Assembly (NCBI GenBank): GCA_031279425.1
Contig: JAITIQ010000127.1
Coordinates: 1-33,850 of the forward strand
DNA length: 33,850 nucleotides
Direction: 5' to 3'
DNA from: Accumulibacter sp.
Lineage (GTDB): Bacteria; Pseudomonadota; Gammaproteobacteria; Burkholderiales; Rhodocyclaceae
Within the stretch, counting starts at the first letter, position 1, and every line of letters starts with the position of its first letter. The notes beneath the pieces are model-generated. The model was given only the letters and a program-made list of their open reading frames with translations. It made no database searches and had not been told where the DNA came from. Of this stretch, positions 1 through 9,877 are shown in pieces. Position numbers and translations under genes: made by a program.

Positions 1-340
1 CCTCTCGCCCTCGCCACGAGCCGGAGGGAACGACGCCCTCTCCCGCCCCTGCGGGGCACCCTCCCCCGCCAAGCGGGGGAGGGGAATCCATCGGGACCCG
101 TCATTACGAAAGCCTCCCCTCGTCATGGCTCGGGCTGGCGGGTCAGGGGACGGAAGACAGAGGACAGAAAAGTCAGCGGCGGCGCTTCGTGTCGTTCATC
201 AGGACTGGATTGCCGCGGGCCTGCGGCCCTCGCCATGACGCTCCAGCCAGTCCTTGCGAGGAACGTAGCGACGTGGCAATCCACGCCTTCCTCCGGCGCA
301 GCCGCAAACTGACTGTCTTCTGTCCTCTGTCCTCCGAATC
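1..340. repeat. Intergenic composite of inverted repeats and GC-rich hairpins
   Basis: GCCCC-TGC-GGGGC (45-57); CTCCCCCGC-CAA-GCGGGGGAG (61-81); near-perfect inverted arms gacggaagacagaggacagaaaagtcag (149-176) and ctgactgtcttctgtcctctgtcctccg (309-336), enclosing TGGATTGCC (206-214)/GGCAATCCA (275-283). No convincing coding frame. Confidence 0.7.
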
Positions 341-464
341 ACTACGGGGCCAAAGCCCCTCGCAATGACGACGTCTTGCTCCCTCGTGAAACCGACTCTG
401 CGCGGAGATTATGAACAGCTTCCAAGGAAAGGAGGCGCTGAAACATGTCCATCGGCCTTCTGCA

Positions 465-494
465 TTGACAACCTGTCTTGCACGGATATATATA
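465..494 (+). promoter_or_regulatory. Candidate sigma70 promoter upstream of the SDR gene
   Basis: TTGACA at 465-470 and TATATA at about 489-494 (spacer 18, or 16 for the 487-492 register). Confidence 0.45.
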
Positions 495-663
495 GAACTT
501 GTTTGCGCCGGGAATTTTTTCGACACGACATCCGGCGCATTTTTCGGCAAGACGGCGTGCCGTCCGGTTTGAAGCGATATTTTGCGCTGCCGAGACATGG
601 CCGCGGCGCCGAATCGAGGCGCGCGGCATTTTTCAAAAAATTCTTGGAAAAGAGGAGATTCTG

Positions 664-1428
664 ATGGGTTTGTTCGATTTGAAAGGAAAGATTGCCTTGG
701 TGACCGGCGCTTCCGCAGGACTGGGTGTGCAATTCGCGAAAGCCCTGGCAGGACAGGGCGCGGACCTGGCGATCATGGCCCGAAGGTGGGAAAAACTCGA
801 AGAAGTCAGGAAAATCATCGAGGCGTTGGGGGCGCGCTGCTTTGCTGTGAAATGCGACGTGCTCAACGTGGACGATATAAAGGCAGCTATCGCCAAAATC
901 AAGGAGCATTATGGCCGGATCGACATTCTGGTGAATAATGCGGGCGTTGCGCGGGCCATGCCCGCCGAATCCCAGCCCGATGACGATTGGAAGGCCGTCA
1001 TCGATACCAACCTGAACAGCGTCTATTTCGTCGCCCGCGCAGTGGGCCAGGTCATGATCGAACAGAACTACGGAAAAATCATCAATCTGGGTTCGATACA
1101 CAGCAGCGTCGCCATGCCCAACAGACCGCTCAACGCCTATTGCGCCTCGAAGGGCGGCGTTCTGATGCTGACGAAGGCGCTGGCGAGTGAATGGGCGAAA
1201 TACAATATTACCGTCAACGCCATCGGTCCGGCCTATTTTCCATCGGAGATGACCAGCGCGGCCATGAGCCTCCCCGCTTTTCTGGATGTCGTCAAAACCT
1301 ATTGCCCCATGGGCCGCCCCGGCAGGGAAGGCGAGCTCGACGGCGCGCTCATTTATTTCGCTTCCGACGCGTCGAGCTATACCACCGGCCAATTGCTTTC
1401 CATCGACGGCGGCTGGACGGCTATTTGA
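664..1428 (+). CDS. SDR family NAD(P)-dependent oxidoreductase (gluconate 5-dehydrogenase-like)
   Basis: MGLFDLKGKIALVTGASAGLG...; TGxxxGxG, NNAG and YCASK motifs; GAGGAG ribosome-binding site upstream of ATG 664. Confidence 0.9.
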   Translation: MGLFDLKGKIALVTGASAGLGVQFAKALAGQGADLAIMARRWEKLEEVRKIIEALGARCFAVKCDVLNVDDIKAAIAKIKEHYGRIDILVNNAGVARAMPAESQPDDDWKAVIDTNLNSVYFVARAVGQVMIEQNYGKIINLGSIHSSVAMPNRPLNAYCASKGGVLMLTKALASEWAKYNITVNAIGPAYFPSEMTSAAMSLPAFLDVVKTYCPMGRPGREGELDGALIYFASDASSYTTGQLLSIDGGWTAI

Positions 1429-1608
1429 AGCGCGCCGGATTTCCCGCGCTCGACCACTCGGACGAAGTCATGAGCGAATTGGCGCCATGATTGGCCAAAC
1501 TGTGGCGCGCCAGAGATCTGAGGGTTGTGTCGGTGAATCATCCGCAAACGCCACGGCGGGCAGCCAAGCTGCCCGCCGTGGCGTTTCACGGTTTTCAGGG
1601 AATCGGCA

Positions 1609-2298
1609 TCAGTCCCTGCCGGAAAGCGCCATCAGCAGACGCAGAAGATGCACGAAAAGGTTGTAGATATCCAGATATACCGCCAGCGTCGCCGTGATGT
1701 AATTGGTTTCGCCGCCATTCACGATGCGGCTGATGTCGAACAGGATGCAGCCCGAGAACAACAGCACCGCCACCGCCGAGATCGTCAGCGACAGGGCCGG
1801 AATCTGAAAGAAGAGGTTCGCCAGCATGGCCAGCAGGATCACGATCAGCCCGACGAACAGGAACCTGCCCATGAAGCCGAAATCCTTCCCGGTCACGGTG
1901 GCGAAGCCCGCCAGCGTGAAGAAGATCGCGCCGGTGCCGCCGGCGGCTGTGGCGATCAGCGCCGGGCCGTTGGAAAATCCGAGCGCCACCCGCAGGATGT
2001 CGGAGAGCATCATCCCCATGAAGAACGTGAAACCCAGCAGGAGCACGACGCCCATGGCGGAATCCTTGGTTCGCTGGATGCCCCACATGAAGGCGAAGGC
2101 GATGCCGAGGAACAGCAGGAAGGAAACCAACGAGTTGCCCGCGAAAAGCGCGAAGCCCAGGTTGACTCCCAGCACGGCGCCGGCCACGGTGGGGATCATG
2201 GAGATCGCCAGCAGCAGATAGGTATTCCGCAACACCCGGTTCCGTTGCAGAGCGCGAGTCCGGGAAACCTCGCTGGTCATCGGAAATTGCGTTTGCAT
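1609..2298 (-). CDS. Bax inhibitor-1 / YccA family membrane protein
   Basis: 229 aa from MQTQFPMTSEVSRTRALQRNRVLRNTYLLL; about seven hydrophobic segments, C-terminal FDISRIVNGGETNYITATLAVYLDIYNLFVHLLRLL typical of the BI-1 family. Confidence 0.9.
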   Translation of the reverse strand: MQTQFPMTSEVSRTRALQRNRVLRNTYLLLAISMIPTVAGAVLGVNLGFALFAGNSLVSFLLFLGIAFAFMWGIQRTKDSAMGVVLLLGFTFFMGMMLSDILRVALGFSNGPALIATAAGGTGAIFFTLAGFATVTGKDFGFMGRFLFVGLIVILLAMLANLFFQIPALSLTISAVAVLLFSGCILFDISRIVNGGETNYITATLAVYLDIYNLFVHLLRLLMALSGRD

Positions 2299-2462
2299 CG
2301 AATCCTCCTTCTGATCAAAACCGATGGTGAGGCGATAGACTACAGAAAGGCTCCGCAGGTTGCAATGAAATGCCACGCTCGATCGCCCTGACGAGCGGAC
2401 GGGGCCGGCGTTCGGAAGCGGGAACGGTAGAATACGGCTTCCGCGACCAATGCTCGATCCAC

Positions 2463-3923
2463 ATGAACGTCCATCCCCCATCCCCGCTCCTGCTGGCCAG
2501 GGAAACCCTGCTTACGCCTTACGGCCTCGACACGGACAGCTTAAACGAAGTGCTCGGCCACATCGCCGCGCACAAAATCGATCAGGCCGACCTGTTCTTT
2601 CAATACAGCCGGTCCGAGGGCTGGAGCCTGGAGGAGGGCATCGTCAAGTCGGGCAGCTTCCACATCGACGAGGGGGTGGGCGTGCGCGCGGTGAGCGGCG
2701 AGAAGACCGCCTTTGCCTATTCCGACGACATCAGTTCGCCGGTGCTCCTCGATGCCGCCTCGACGGTGCGCGCCATCGCCGCGGCGGGGCAGCAACGGCG
2801 AGTGCGGACGGGCGCGCTGAAGGAACGGAGGGCGGCGCATTCCCTGTACCTGCCGCATGATCCGCTGGCTTCACTCGATGCCTCGGCCAAGGTGCGCCTG
2901 CTGGAGCGGCTCGAATCCTTTGCCCGCGCCGAGGATCGGCGCGTGACGCAGGTCATGGCGCAACTCTCCGGCGAGTACGAGGTGATGCTGGTGGCCGGCA
3001 GCGACGGGCGCCTGGCGGCCGATGTGCGGCCGCTGGTGCGCGTGTCGATGACGGTCATCGTCGAAGGCGCGGACGGCAAGCGCGAACAGGGTTCCTCGGG
3101 CGGCGGCGGGCGCACCGATTATGCTTTCTTCACCGACGAGGCGTTGCGCGAGTACGCGCGGGCGGCGGTGCATCAGGCGGTGGCCAACCTCGACGCGCGG
3201 CCGGCGCCGGCCGGACGCATGCCCGTGGTGCTCGGTCCGGGGTGGCCCGGCATCCTGCTGCACGAGGCGGTGGGACACGGCCTCGAAGGCGATTTCAATC
3301 GCAAGGGCAGCTCGACCTTCGCCGGACGCATCGGCCAGCGCGTGGCGGCAAAGGGTGTCACCGTGGTCGACGACGGCACGCTGCCCGGCCGGCGCGGCTC
3401 GCTCAACATCGACGACGAGGGCAATCCGACGCAGCGCACGGTATTGATCGAGGACGGCATCCTGCAGGGCTACATGCAGGACAGCCTGAATGCCCGTCTG
3501 ATGGGCGTACCGGTCACCGGCAACGCGCGCCGCCAGTCGTTCGCGCACCTGCCGCTGCCGCGCATGACCAACACGACGATGGTCAACGGCGAGGCGAGCG
3601 TCGAGGAGATCGTCCGTTCGGTGAAAAAGGGCATCTATGCCGTCAATTTCGGCGGCGGGCAGGTGGACATCACCAACGGCAAGTTCGTCTTCTCGATGTC
3701 CGAGGCGTACATGATCGAGAACGGCAAGCCGACTTACCCGGTCAAGGGCGCGACCCTGATCGGCAACGGGCCGGAGGCGATGAATCAGGTGGTGATGATC
3801 GGCAACGACTTGAGACTCGACCCGGGCGTCGGCACGTGCAGCAAGGACGGGCAGGGCGTGCCGGTCGGCGTCGGCCAGCCGACGCTGCGCATCGACGGCC
3901 TGACCGTCGGCGGGACGGCCTAG
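2463..3923 (+). CDS. tldD: TldD metalloprotease
   Basis: 486 aa from MNVHPPSP; contains [20 protein letters not shown] (HExxxH region) and C-terminal [43 protein letters not shown]. Confidence 0.95.
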   Translation: MNVHPPSPLLLARETLLTPYGLDTDSLNEVLGHIAAHKIDQADLFFQYSRSEGWSLEEGIVKSGSFHIDEGVGVRAVSGEKTAFAYSDDISSPVLLDAASTVRAIAAAGQQRRVRTGALKERRAAHSLYLPHDPLASLDASAKVRLLERLESFARAEDRRVTQVMAQLSGEYEVMLVAGSDGRLAADVRPLVRVSMTVIVEGADGKREQGSSGGGGRTDYAFFTDEALREYARAAVHQAVANLDARPAPAGRMPVVLGPGWPGILLHEAVGHGLEGDFNRKGSSTFAGRIGQRVAAKGVTVVDDGTLPGRRGSLNIDDEGNPTQRTVLIEDGILQGYMQDSLNARLMGVPVTGNARRQSFAHLPLPRMTNTTMVNGEASVEEIVRSVKKGIYAVNFGGGQVDITNGKFVFSMSEAYMIENGKPTYPVKGATLIGNGPEAMNQVVMIGNDLRLDPGVGTCSKDGQGVPVGVGQPTLRIDGLTVGGTA

Positions 3924-3979
3924 AACGGTCGATTCCATTCCCGCTTCGATCACGTCACCCCACTTGAGCGAGCCGTCCA

Positions 3980-4600
3980 TTGCCGGGAATCAAAATCTGC
4001 GGCCTTAAGCGCGAAGAGGACGTGCGCGCGGCGATCGATGCCGGCGCCGATGCCGTGGGCTTCGTCTTTTACCCGAAAAGCCCGCGTTTCATCGATCCGG
4101 AAAAAGCGGCCGGGCTTGCGCTGGCGGCGCCGCCGTTCGTCAACGCGGTCGGCTTGTTCGTCAACGCCGAGCCCCGACAGGTGCGCGAGATACTGGCCGC
4201 CGTGCCGCTGCATCTGTTGCAATTCCACGGCGACGAGGATGAGCGCTACTGCCGGCAGTTCGCCCGGCCCTACGTCAAGGCGGCCCGGATGAGGCCGGGA
4301 TTCGATTTGCTACAATACGCGACGGAGTTTTCATCGGCGCAGGCCATCCTGGTCGATGCTTTCGCCGAGACCTACGGGGGCGGCGGCAAGACTTTCGACT
4401 GGAATCTGATTCCGCCGGGAGTGGCCAGGCCGCTCATCCTGTCGGGCGGCCTCGATGCCGGCAACGTCGGCGAGGCCATCGTCCGGGTAAGGCCGGCGGC
4501 GGTCGACGTGTCGTCGGGCGTCGAGGCGGCCAAGGGCATCAAGGATGCGGCGAAGATTCGCGCTTTCGTCGCCGCCGTGCGGGAGGCGTCCGTCGTTTGA
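3980..4600 (+). CDS. trpF: Phosphoribosylanthranilate isomerase
   Basis: PGIKICGLKREEDVRAAIDAGADAVGFVFYPKSPR..., LSGGLDAGNV...VDVSSGVE; TTG start. Confidence 0.95.
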   Translation: MPGIKICGLKREEDVRAAIDAGADAVGFVFYPKSPRFIDPEKAAGLALAAPPFVNAVGLFVNAEPRQVREILAAVPLHLLQFHGDEDERYCRQFARPYVKAARMRPGFDLLQYATEFSSAQAILVDAFAETYGGGGKTFDWNLIPPGVARPLILSGGLDAGNVGEAIVRVRPAAVDVSSGVEAAKGIKDAAKIRAFVAAVREASVV

Positions 4601-4772
4601 GCTTTTGCGGGGATTGAACAGAGCAATGCGTAAGACTGGTGGTGGGCGTATCCGTGACTTCTGGCGACGGTCCTTTGCCGATCATGTTCGAGGCGGGCGA
4701 TCGTGACCATCGTTCGACCATCCGCGTTGTTTCTTTGTTTGCTTCCCGTTTCCACCGCCTCGAGGGAATCCC

Positions 4773-5978
4773 ATGACTGCCACTTCCTACGATCTGCCCG
4801 ATGCGCGCGGCCACTTCGGCCCGTACGGCGGCATTTTCGTCGCCGAAACACTGATTCCGGCACTGACCGAATTGAGGGACGCCTACGCGACCGCCCGGCG
4901 CGATCCCCGATTCGTCGCCGAGTTCGAATATGAACTGAAATACTATGTCGGCCGGCCCAGCCCGGTCTACCATGCCGAGCGCCTTTCGGACGAACTGGGC
5001 GGCGCGCAGATTTATCTGAAGCGCGAGGATTTGAACCATACCGGCGCGCACAAGATAAACAACTGCATCGGCCAGGCCATGCTCGCCCGTCGCATGGGCA
5101 AGAAGCGTGTGATCGCCGAGACCGGCGCTGGCCAGCATGGCGTCGCCGCGGCCACCGTCGCCGCGCGCTACGGCATGGAATGCGTGGTGTACATGGGTTC
5201 CGAGGATGTCAAAAGGCAGGCGGCCAACGTCTACCGCATGAAGCTCCTGGGCGCGGCGGTGGTGCCGGTGGAAAGCGGCTCCCGGACCTTGAAGGACGCG
5301 ATGAACGAGGCGATGCGCGACTGGGTGACCCACGTGTCGGATACTTTCTACATCATCGGCACCGTCGCCGGCCCGCATCCGTATCCGATGCTGGTGCGCG
5401 ATTTTCAGGCGGTCATCGGCCGCGAGTGCCTCTCCCAGATGCCGGAATTGTGCGGCCGCCAGCCGGACGCGGTGATCGCCTGCGTTGGCGGCGGCTCGAA
5501 CGCGATGGGCATCTTCCACCCCTATCTCGCGCACGGGCACGTGCGCCTGATCGGCGTCGAGGCGGCGGGCGAGGGCCTGGCAACCGGCCGCCACGCGGCC
5601 TCGCTCACCGTGGGACGTCCCGGGGTGTTGCACGGCAACCGCAGCTATCTCTTGCAGGATGCGCATGGGCAGATCGTCGAGGCGCATTCGGTTTCCGCCG
5701 GACTCGACTATCCCGGCGTCGGCCCCGAACACGCCTGGCTGAAGGATGCCGGGCGCGCCGAATACGTGACGATCACCGACGCCGAGGCGCTGGAGACATT
5801 CCACGTTTTATGCCGGACGGAAGGCATTCTCCCGGCGCTGGAGTCCGCTCACGCCGTGGCGCACGCCATGAAGATCGCGCCGTCGATGCCAAAAGACAAA
5901 ATCCTGCTGGTCAACCTCTCCGGCCGTGGCGACAAGGACATGCACACCGTCGCCGAAAAGTCGGGCATCCAGTTCTGA
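4773..5978 (+). CDS. trpB: Tryptophan synthase beta chain
   Basis: [16 protein letters not shown]-lysine motif [25 protein letters not shown]. Confidence 0.98.
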   Translation: MTATSYDLPDARGHFGPYGGIFVAETLIPALTELRDAYATARRDPRFVAEFEYELKYYVGRPSPVYHAERLSDELGGAQIYLKREDLNHTGAHKINNCIGQAMLARRMGKKRVIAETGAGQHGVAAATVAARYGMECVVYMGSEDVKRQAANVYRMKLLGAAVVPVESGSRTLKDAMNEAMRDWVTHVSDTFYIIGTVAGPHPYPMLVRDFQAVIGRECLSQMPELCGRQPDAVIACVGGGSNAMGIFHPYLAHGHVRLIGVEAAGEGLATGRHAASLTVGRPGVLHGNRSYLLQDAHGQIVEAHSVSAGLDYPGVGPEHAWLKDAGRAEYVTITDAEALETFHVLCRTEGILPALESAHAVAHAMKIAPSMPKDKILLVNLSGRGDKDMHTVAEKSGIQF

Positions 5979-5989
5979 AGGAGCGCGCC

Positions 5990-6808
5990 ATGTCCAAGAT
6001 CCAGGCCACTTTCGAACGTCTGCAAGCGCAGGGGCAAAAGGCGCTGATTCCCTTCATCACCGCCGGCGACCCGAACCCCGCGCTGACCGTGCCTTTGATG
6101 CACGCGCTGGTCGAGTCCGGCGCCGACCTCATCGAACTGGGTGTGCCGTTCTCCGACCCGATGGCCGACGGACCGACCGTCCAGCGCGCTTCCGAGCGCG
6201 CGCTGAAGAAAGGCGTCAACCTGCGCCGGGTGCTGGAAATGGTCGCCAACTTCCGCGCCGACAACAACGAGACGCCGGTCGTGCTGATGGGCTACGCCAA
6301 TCCGATCGAGGCGATGGATGTCCATGTGTTCGGCGCGGCGGCGTTCGATGCCGGCGTCGATGGCGTGTTGGTCGTCGACTATCCGCCCGAGGAATCCGCG
6401 GAATTCGCCAAGGTCATGCGGGCCAACGCGCTCGATCCGATCTTCCTGCTCGCGCCGACCTCGACCGAGGAACGCGTCGCCATGGTTGGCGAACTGGCCA
6501 GCGGCTATGTGTATTACATCTCGCTGAAGGGCGTCACCGGGTCGTCCGCGCTCGACGTGGAAGCCGCCGCCCGGCGCATTCCCGAGATTCACGCGGCGGT
6601 CGGCGTGCCGGTCGGCGTCGGTTTCGGCATCCGCGACGCATGGACGGCCGGGATGGTCGCCCGCGTCGCCGACGCCGTGATCGTCGGCAGCCGCATCATC
6701 GAGGAAATCGAAGAATCGCCGGCCGACCAGGTCTGCGCGAGAGTGAAGGAACTCGTCTCCGGCTTCTCGCGGGCGATCAGGGATCGGGATGCGGACAGTG
6801 GAAGTTGA
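5990..6808 (+). CDS. trpA: Tryptophan synthase alpha chain
   Basis: [57 protein letters not shown]; directly after trpB. Confidence 0.98.
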   Translation: MSKIQATFERLQAQGQKALIPFITAGDPNPALTVPLMHALVESGADLIELGVPFSDPMADGPTVQRASERALKKGVNLRRVLEMVANFRADNNETPVVLMGYANPIEAMDVHVFGAAAFDAGVDGVLVVDYPPEESAEFAKVMRANALDPIFLLAPTSTEERVAMVGELASGYVYYISLKGVTGSSALDVEAAARRIPEIHAAVGVPVGVGFGIRDAWTAGMVARVADAVIVGSRIIEEIEESPADQVCARVKELVSGFSRAIRDRDADSGS

Positions 6809-6840
6809 AGCGCGGAGACACGTGGCCAAGGTTTTGACTC

Positions 6841-8142
6841 ATGTCCCTCGAACCCTATTCCTCGCGGCGCGAAGCTTTGCTCGCAACGATCGGCGACGGC
6901 GTCGTTTTCATCCCGACCGCGCCCGAGCGGCTGCGCAACCGTGATTCGTATCATCCCTACCGCTTCGACAGCTACTTCTGGTATCTCACCGGCTTCCCGG
7001 AGCCCGGTGCGGCCCTGGTGCTGATCGGAGGCCGTTCCCATGCTTCGCCGCGCTCGATCCTGTTCTGCCGCGAGAAAGATGTCGAGCGCGAAATCTGGGA
7101 CGGCTTTCGTTACGGCCCCGAGGCGGCGCGCGAAGCCTTCGGTTTCGACGAAGCCCATGCCTTCGGCAAGCTGGAAGAGAAGCTTCCCGATCTGATCGCC
7201 GGCCATGCGGCGCTGTGGTACCCGTTCGGCCAGGATGCCCGCTGGGACCGGCGGATCGCCGCGGCGCTCGATGCCGTGCGCGCCCGGACGCGCACGGGAA
7301 TACGGGCGCCGGAACGGATCTGCGATCCGCGCGCGCCGCTCGACCGCATGCGTCTTGTCAAGGATGCGCATGAAATCGAAATCATGCGCCGTGCCGCGGC
7401 CATTGCCTCGGCCGGCCACCTCGCCGCCATGCGCGGCTGTCGCCCCGGCATGGCCGAGTATGAGCTCGAAGCCGAGCTCGCCTACGAATTCCGCCGGCGC
7501 GGGGCGAGCGGCCATTCATTTCCGCCCATCGTCGCCGGCGGCGAGAATGCCTGCGTGCTGCACTACGCCAGCAATGACCGGATGCTCGCCGACGGCGCGC
7601 TGGTGCTCATCGACGCCGGCTGCGAACTCGACGGCTATGCCGCGGACATCACCCGGACCTTTCCGGTGGGCGGTCGCTTCAGCGGCCCGCAGCGCGAGGT
7701 CTATGAAATCGTCCTCGCCGCGCAGGCCGCGGCTGTCGCCGCGATCCGGCCCGGAGCGCCGTTCTCGGCCTATCATGACGCCGCCCTGCGCGTGCTGGTG
7801 CGGGGCCTCGTCGATCTCGGCGCGCTCACCGGCGAAGTCGACGGATTGATCGAAAGCGAAGCCTATCAGCCGTTCTACATGCACCGCACCGGCCACTGGC
7901 TCGGCCTCGACGTGCATGACGCCGGCGAATACCGGAGCGGCGACGAATGGGCCGCGCTCGCCGCCGGAATGACCCTGACCGTCGAGCCGGGGCTCTATCT
8001 GCGCGCGCGCGTTCCGGAACGCCTGCGCGGCATCGGCATCCGCATCGAGGACGACGTCCTCGTGACCGTCGACGGAGCCAGGGTGTATACCGATGCGCCG
8101 CGAACGATCGACGGAATCGAGGAAGCCATGCGTCATGATTGA
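6841..8142 (+). CDS. pepP: Xaa-Pro aminopeptidase (aminopeptidase P, M24B)
   Basis: LIDAGCELDGYAADITRTFPVGGRFSGPQREVYEIV, HRTGHWLGLDVHDAG, TVEPGLYL metal-site motifs. Confidence 0.92.
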   Translation: MSLEPYSSRREALLATIGDGVVFIPTAPERLRNRDSYHPYRFDSYFWYLTGFPEPGAALVLIGGRSHASPRSILFCREKDVEREIWDGFRYGPEAAREAFGFDEAHAFGKLEEKLPDLIAGHAALWYPFGQDARWDRRIAAALDAVRARTRTGIRAPERICDPRAPLDRMRLVKDAHEIEIMRRAAAIASAGHLAAMRGCRPGMAEYELEAELAYEFRRRGASGHSFPPIVAGGENACVLHYASNDRMLADGALVLIDAGCELDGYAADITRTFPVGGRFSGPQREVYEIVLAAQAAAVAAIRPGAPFSAYHDAALRVLVRGLVDLGALTGEVDGLIESEAYQPFYMHRTGHWLGLDVHDAGEYRSGDEWAALAAGMTLTVEPGLYLRARVPERLRGIGIRIEDDVLVTVDGARVYTDAPRTIDGIEEAMRHD

Positions 8143-8350
8143 CCCGACTCCCGATATCCCGGATTCGCGGTATTCCTGGAGGCGTCATGGGCGAACGATG
8201 CTCCCGGAAACCGCGGTTGGCCGCTGATTTCTTCCATTCAGGGCCAAGTGATGGCAAGCTCTTCCGGTCTTTCCATTCCTCCCGTGGGCTGAAATCTCGT
8301 GACGAGGTCTTTGGCGCGGATCAATCTGTCTAGGATAACTGGATAACCCG

Positions 8351-9853
8351 ATGCCGGACCTGGGACGCAGCCATCGCCTCGCCGCCATCCTTCTGCTCGG
8401 TTTCGCTTCCGGCCTGCCGCTGGCTTTGACCGGCCAGGCGATGCAGGCGTGGCTGGCGACCGACGGCGTGGACATCGCCACAATCGGCTTTTTCGGGCTG
8501 ATCGGCGTTCCCTACACCTTCAAGTTCCTCTGGGCGCCGCTGATGGATCGCTTCGAACCGCCCTGGCTCGGCCGCCGGCGCGGCTGGCTGGCATTGACGC
8601 AGGGTATGCTGGCGCTCGTCCTGTTCATGCTCTCCGGCCTCTCGCCGGGCGAGAGGCCGGGGATCTTCGCCCTGTGGGCGGGGCTGCTGGCCTTTCTCTC
8701 GGCTTCGCAGGACGTGGTGGTCGATGCCTACCGCGCCGACGTGCTCGCCGACCCGGCCGAGCACGGCCCGGGCGCTTCGCTGCACGTCTTCGGCTACCGC
8801 CTGGCGATGATCGTCTCCGGCGGACTCGCCCTGATCTGGGCCGACCAGTGGCGCTCCTGGCCGAAGGTCTACGCGCTGATGGGGGCGATCATGGGCGGCG
8901 CGGCGTTCGTCTCGCTCGCCCTGTTGCCGCGGGTGCGCGACGACTCGCAACCGCTGCCGTCCTCCGCCGGCGGCGAACTGCGCGGTTTTCTGGCCATGCT
9001 GGCGGGCGTCGGCGCCGGCTGCTTTCTGGCCAGAGGCATACTCGCCCTGCTCGGGCTGGACGCGCACAGCGCCGAGCGCTGGATTCGGCTTTCTTTCGTC
9101 ATGGCCGAGATCGCCTGCGCTCTGCCGCTGGCCTGGTGGTTCGCCCGTCTGGCGCGTTTCGAGACGCTCAACGCCTCGCTCGCCGCCTACTTCGCGCAGC
9201 CCGGCGCTGGCCTGTTCCTGCTGCTGATCGTCCTGTACAAGCTCGGCGACGCCTTCGCCGGCAGCCTGAGCACCGCTTTCCTGATCAAGGGCCTCGCCTT
9301 CTCGCAGGCCGAAGTCGGCATCGCCAACAAGATCATCGGTCTCTGGCTGACCATCGCCGGCGCCCTGATCGGCGGCGCGCTGATGCTGCGTCTTTCCCTC
9401 TATCGCGCGCTACTCCTGTTCGGCGTCCTGCAGCTCGCCTCGAATTTCGGTTTCTGGCTGATCGCCGCGCTCGGCAGGGGCGCCTGGGGCAGCGTCGCCG
9501 TGCCGCCGTTCGACTGGGGCGTCGTCTCGCTGAACGATGCCGCTTCGCTCGACTTCCTGCTGCTTTCCGTCATCGCCGGCGAAAACCTCACCGGCGGCAT
9601 GGGCACGGTGGCGCTGGTCGCCCTGCTGATGGCGCTGTGCAACCGCCGCTTCACCGCCACGCACTACGCGCTGCTCTCGGCGCTGGCCGCCGTCGGGCGC
9701 ATCTACGTCGGCCCGGTCGCCGGCGTGCTGGCCGAAAGCGCCGGCTGGCCGGCGTTCTACCTGTTCTCGGTGGCCGCGGCCGTGCCCGGCATCGTCATGG
9801 TCCATTGGATGCGAACGCCCCTGCGGGCGCTCGCCGGCAGGCAAGGGAGATGA
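8351..9853 (+). CDS. AmpG-like MFS permease
   Basis: ASGLPLALTGQAMQAWL, GVPYTFKFLWAPLMDRF, ASQDVVVDAYRADVL; about 12-14 hydrophobic segments. Confidence 0.88.
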   Translation: MPDLGRSHRLAAILLLGFASGLPLALTGQAMQAWLATDGVDIATIGFFGLIGVPYTFKFLWAPLMDRFEPPWLGRRRGWLALTQGMLALVLFMLSGLSPGERPGIFALWAGLLAFLSASQDVVVDAYRADVLADPAEHGPGASLHVFGYRLAMIVSGGLALIWADQWRSWPKVYALMGAIMGGAAFVSLALLPRVRDDSQPLPSSAGGELRGFLAMLAGVGAGCFLARGILALLGLDAHSAERWIRLSFVMAEIACALPLAWWFARLARFETLNASLAAYFAQPGAGLFLLLIVLYKLGDAFAGSLSTAFLIKGLAFSQAEVGIANKIIGLWLTIAGALIGGALMLRLSLYRALLLFGVLQLASNFGFWLIAALGRGAWGSVAVPPFDWGVVSLNDAASLDFLLLSVIAGENLTGGMGTVALVALLMALCNRRFTATHYALLSALAAVGRIYVGPVAGVLAESAGWPAFYLFSVAAAVPGIVMVHWMRTPLRALAGRQGR

Positions 9854-9877
9854 ATTGCCGGGCCGGGGCCGTGGCGC

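Noticed and set aside
4626-4706. Mini-ORF MRKTGGGRIRDFWRRSFADHVRGGRS upstream of trpB as a possible trp leader
   Set aside because: Only one Trp codon and no terminator/antiterminator pairing noticed.
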